Assembly (NCBI GenBank): GCA_002261195.1
Contig: MVBO01000203.1
Span: forward strand, 1 to 20,546
Origin: Bifiguratus adelaidae
Lineage: Eukaryota > Mucoromycota > Endogonomycetes > Endogonales
Direction: 5' to 3'
Length of the DNA stretch: 20,546 nt
Below the pieces are notes generated by a model. It was given only the letters and a program-made list of their open reading frames with translations, did not search any database and was not told where the DNA came from. Both the position numbers and the translations under genes were made by a program. Below, piece after piece: positions 18,118 to 20,546 of this stretch (its first letter is position 1; every line of letters begins with the position of its first letter).

Positions 18118-19181
18118 TTATCGATACCATGCTGTAATAGCAAATCGCTCCCCCTTAGAAGGCAACACTTCATGATCCATAACCCCACTCAAAAAGATGA
18201 CCATTCGTCCGCCCAAAGGCGGAACCACAAACTTGCCCAGAGATTGACTGTCGCCGGCCTCGGGTGGGATATACTCTACGTCAGGAGGTGCATCATTCAC
18301 CTTGAACTCGCTTTGCTTTTGATACAAGACGAGTTCACCGCCCATGCCGGCTTGCCACTCTTGATTCAAGTAAGCAATGCAGGTGACTCGGCGTTGATCG
18401 GTATCGGAGGGATCATTGGTGGGAAGCGCATCTCGATGGCGTTCATAGCGAGCGTTGGTGGGTGGGTAGTAGGCCAATTGATACTCTGTAGATGTGGGAG
18501 ATGCGGAAAGATGTATGATGGAAGAAATGTCATTGTAAAGGGGTCCTGCAAGCACATCAACGAGGGATTGGACGTTGCCTGTGGATGCTGATACTGCCGA
18601 TGACGATGCTGTGCCTTGCGGATGGAGCCTAAACGGGATGAGAACCATCACCAAGCACATTCGACGTACCACACCGTCAAATCGTCTCGAGCTTTGCGAT
18701 CTCTGTATGGATCTTCATCGCCTTCCTCACTCATCTTGAGCTCGCTTGCAGGTTTCAATTGATTGTCTTTGACCAGCTGCATCGCAGAGTCGAAGGCCCC
18801 TATAGATCCCATGAGTATCACTGTCCTCTCGCAGGTGATCCAGCACGTACCGCTGACCAGACCCGTGTCTATGCCATGATCCAGAACAGTCCAACCTCGC
18901 GTATACAGCTCTTGCGCATGTTTGTCGCTCAACAACTCTCCAAGCGACCCTGTACTATGTTCCTTGAAGAGTCCTTGGGCAATGACCAATGCTTCCTCTT
19001 GACTGTCAAGATACTGTAACAGATCGTCCTCGGTGATTTCAACCACCACTTCTTCTTCTTCTTCACCTTGGTCATATTCCATATCGGAAGGCCAATCACC
19101 GACGTCTTCTTCAACCCTTTCCTCTGGTGCACCTTCTTCCGTTTGTTGGGAAGCGCGCATGATCCTCTCTCCCAACTCCAT
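18118..19181 (-). CDS. EGLN/PHD-like prolyl 4-hydroxylase (2-oxoglutarate/Fe(II) oxygenase)
   Basis: On the minus strand, exons 19181..18851, 18799..18670, 18628..18118; 323 aa. Residues 1-75 are acidic (a run of Glu near 40-45) and probably disordered. The catalytic domain begins near GWTVLDHGIDTGLVSG, with RDDLTVW-LHPQ, ISSIIHLSASPTSTEYQLAY, then YERHRDALP carrying the iron ligands H218 and D220, VTCIAYLNQEW, GGELVLY, GRMVIFLSGVMDHEVLPS with the third ligand H306, and GERFAITAWYR with R315 for 2-oxoglutarate. VTCI-YLN-W and HEV-P...RFAIT-WY are shared with animal EGLN and Dictyostelium Skp1 hydroxylases rather than collagen-type enzymes. Introns are 51 bp (GTACGT...TATAG) and 41 bp (GTACGT...TTTAG); removing both restores conserved RDDLTVWL and SGAFD. 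The substrate is unknown; Skp1, a ribosomal protein or a transcription factor are family precedents. The start may instead be the in-frame ATG at 19160. Confidence 0.88.
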
Positions 19182-19202
19182 TGCAGTAACAAGAAATTCA
19201 AG
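19182..19202. promoter_or_regulatory. 21-bp divergent start region, prolyl hydroxylase / CAF16
   Basis: The two start codons chosen are 21 bp apart on opposite strands. Even if the hydroxylase begins at 19160 or CAF16 at 19212, the space is at most about 51 bp. No TATA box is visible. The two 5' leaders must overlap or be nearly absent, or transcription starts inside the opposite gene. Confidence 0.5.
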
Positions 19203-20428
19203 ATGCCGCGCATGCAAGACTTGTTGGCCAACAATGTCCACGTTCAGTCCAAGGGTGCCATTGACGAGAATGCGCAAGCGATAGAGATTACAGACCTGTC
19301 TTTTGACTATGGAGGAAGGAATCCGGTACCGATATTGAGCAACGTGTCCCTGACTATTGAACGCGGCAGTCGGGTACTATTGGTCGGTGCGAACGGTGCA
19401 GGTGAGAGTGAGAGACCAGAGAAAGACTGGAGGTATTAAGCATTGGGATAGGCAAGACGACCTTGTTGAGGATCCTAGCAGGAAAGCGCTTGGTCAAGGG
19501 CAGCGTTCGGGTGTTTGGACATGATGCGTTTTTGGATGCGCCCAAGGTACATTTGGATCGCATGTCTCGTTACTCTCCGAGGATGCTGAATACCGTCTAG
19601 GGTGTGACCTATCTAGGCACAGAGTGGGCAGGCAATCCCATTGTCAAGGCCGATCTGTCTGTCGGATATCTGTTGCAATCCATGGGCGGCGATCGCTTCG
19701 CCGAACGCAGGGATCGACTGTTGGAAGTTTTAGAAGTGGACGTTGATTGGCACATGCATCAGCGTTCGGATGGTAAGGCATGACGGGCATGCTGGCAGCG
19801 TCACCGATCTAACCAATGGGTAGGTGAGCGGCGTCGGGTTCAGTTGGTGATGGGTCTCATGGCACCATGGAATCTGCTGTTAATGGATGAGGTGACGGTG
19901 GATCTGGATGTCCTTGTGCGGTCCCAGCTCTTGCAATACCTGAAGGAGGAGACTGAGCAGCGCGGCGCGACTATTGTAAGTGAATTGAACCACGGTGGAG
20001 CTTCAAAGTAGCTGATTTCTTGGTTGACAGCTATATGCGACCCACATTTTTGATGGCAAGTGTCACAGGGGGTAAACCATTGTCATGGCTTGTTGACAAT
20101 GTTTACAGGTCTCAGTCAATGGCCCACCCATTTAGCCCATATGGCCGACCGCACCGTTCTCTCTTGTAACTCTACCGAGACAAGCCCCGAATACAATCTC
20201 TTCAAGCAATACCACAAAGAGCAGCAACTACTGGATTCCCCTCTCATGTCGTTGTGCATTGATTGGCTTCGACGTGACAAGGAACGCCTTTTGAGAGCCA
20301 GACAAGCTCAAGGATCTGAACGAAGATTATCTGAAACAGACAAACCCAAAACCCGATGGGATGAATTGAGCGAGGATATGAAGACTTATGGCGACAAGTA
20401 CTACAATTACTGGTCGGGTCAACCTTAA
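19203..20428 (+). CDS. CAF16: CAF16-type soluble ABC ATPase (CCR4-associated factor 16)
   Basis: Join 19203..19401, 19452..19546, 19601..19772, 19824..19975, 20031..20055, 20109..20428; 320 aa. One nucleotide-binding domain and no membrane segments. The Walker A ([17 protein letters not shown]) is rebuilt across intron 1. Then come [29 protein letters not shown] (signature motif, SDGE in place of LSGGQ), [19 protein letters not shown] (Walker B with catalytic Glu and D-loop) and [19 protein letters not shown] (H-loop). These are specific to yeast Caf16 ([25 protein letters not shown]). Caf16 is linked to the CCR4-NOT complex and to nuclear receptor-like regulation; the exact ATP-driven job is unknown. 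Introns are 50-55 bp; the last (20056..20108) has a GC donor (GCAAGT...TTTACAG), required to keep HIFDG-LSQW in frame. The C-terminal tail is charged and ends in YYNYWSGQP. Confidence 0.94.
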
Positions 20429-20546
20429 TAGAAAAGGAAATCCATTAGGCATGGCTATACCCTTTAGGACAAGCATGTAGATAGATATATAGGGATCAGG
20501 GATCGGGGTATAGCTTATGCGTAAATTCATCACAGTCATGTCTTTG

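Noticed and set aside
1-20546. CRISPR arrays, rRNA genes and long tandem repeats
   Set aside because: None seen; only short GAT and GAC triplet runs near 9932 and 5820.

Overview
The window is nuclear DNA of a fungus. The genes have short introns of about 41-65 bp with GTRNGT donors and CTGAC/CTNAC-like branch points, and the intergenic spacers between housekeeping genes are very tight. The families present are fungal: CAF16, a BMT5-type rRNA methyltransferase and secreted GH71 alpha-1,3-glucanases. A decayed Fanzor (eukaryotic TnpB) gene and an EGLN-like prolyl hydroxylase may point to an early-diverging lineage, but I cannot fix the phylum from this window alone.

Left block (1-3386) is dense and conserved. 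It holds the 3' part of a stomatin/band-7 gene, a five-exon CHY-CTCHY-RING ubiquitin ligase (RCHY1/Pirh2 type), a minus-strand SDHAF3 (LYR-motif assembly factor of succinate dehydrogenase), and a small three-exon gene whose C-terminus matches CSNAP/CSN9, the ninth COP9 signalosome subunit. The last two are divergent, with only 36 bp between start codons.

Middle block (about 3.4-18.1 kb) is loose and rich in duplicates. It contains two adjacent decayed copies of a DUF6924-like gene, a 5' fragment of the BMT5-like gene whose intact copy lies 8 kb downstream, two apparently intact secreted GH71 alpha-1,3-glucanase genes in tandem with a nearly identical central tract and an identical first intron, a decayed Fanzor, the intact BMT5-like gene, and two decayed isochorismatase-like genes. 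Large parts of this block carry no gene I can support. The pattern is repeated segmental duplication followed by decay.

Right block (18.1-20.5 kb) is dense again: an EGLN-like 2-oxoglutarate/Fe(II) prolyl hydroxylase on the minus strand, divergent by 21 bp from a six-exon CAF16-type soluble ABC ATPase.

Functionally, the left block touches ubiquitin biology (RING E3, COP9 signalosome) and mitochondrial complex II. The right block combines oxygen-dependent hydroxylation with a CCR4-associated ABC ATPase. The middle block holds wall or alpha-glucan digestion. No operon-like logic ties these together; the shared regulatory units are the two very short divergent promoters.
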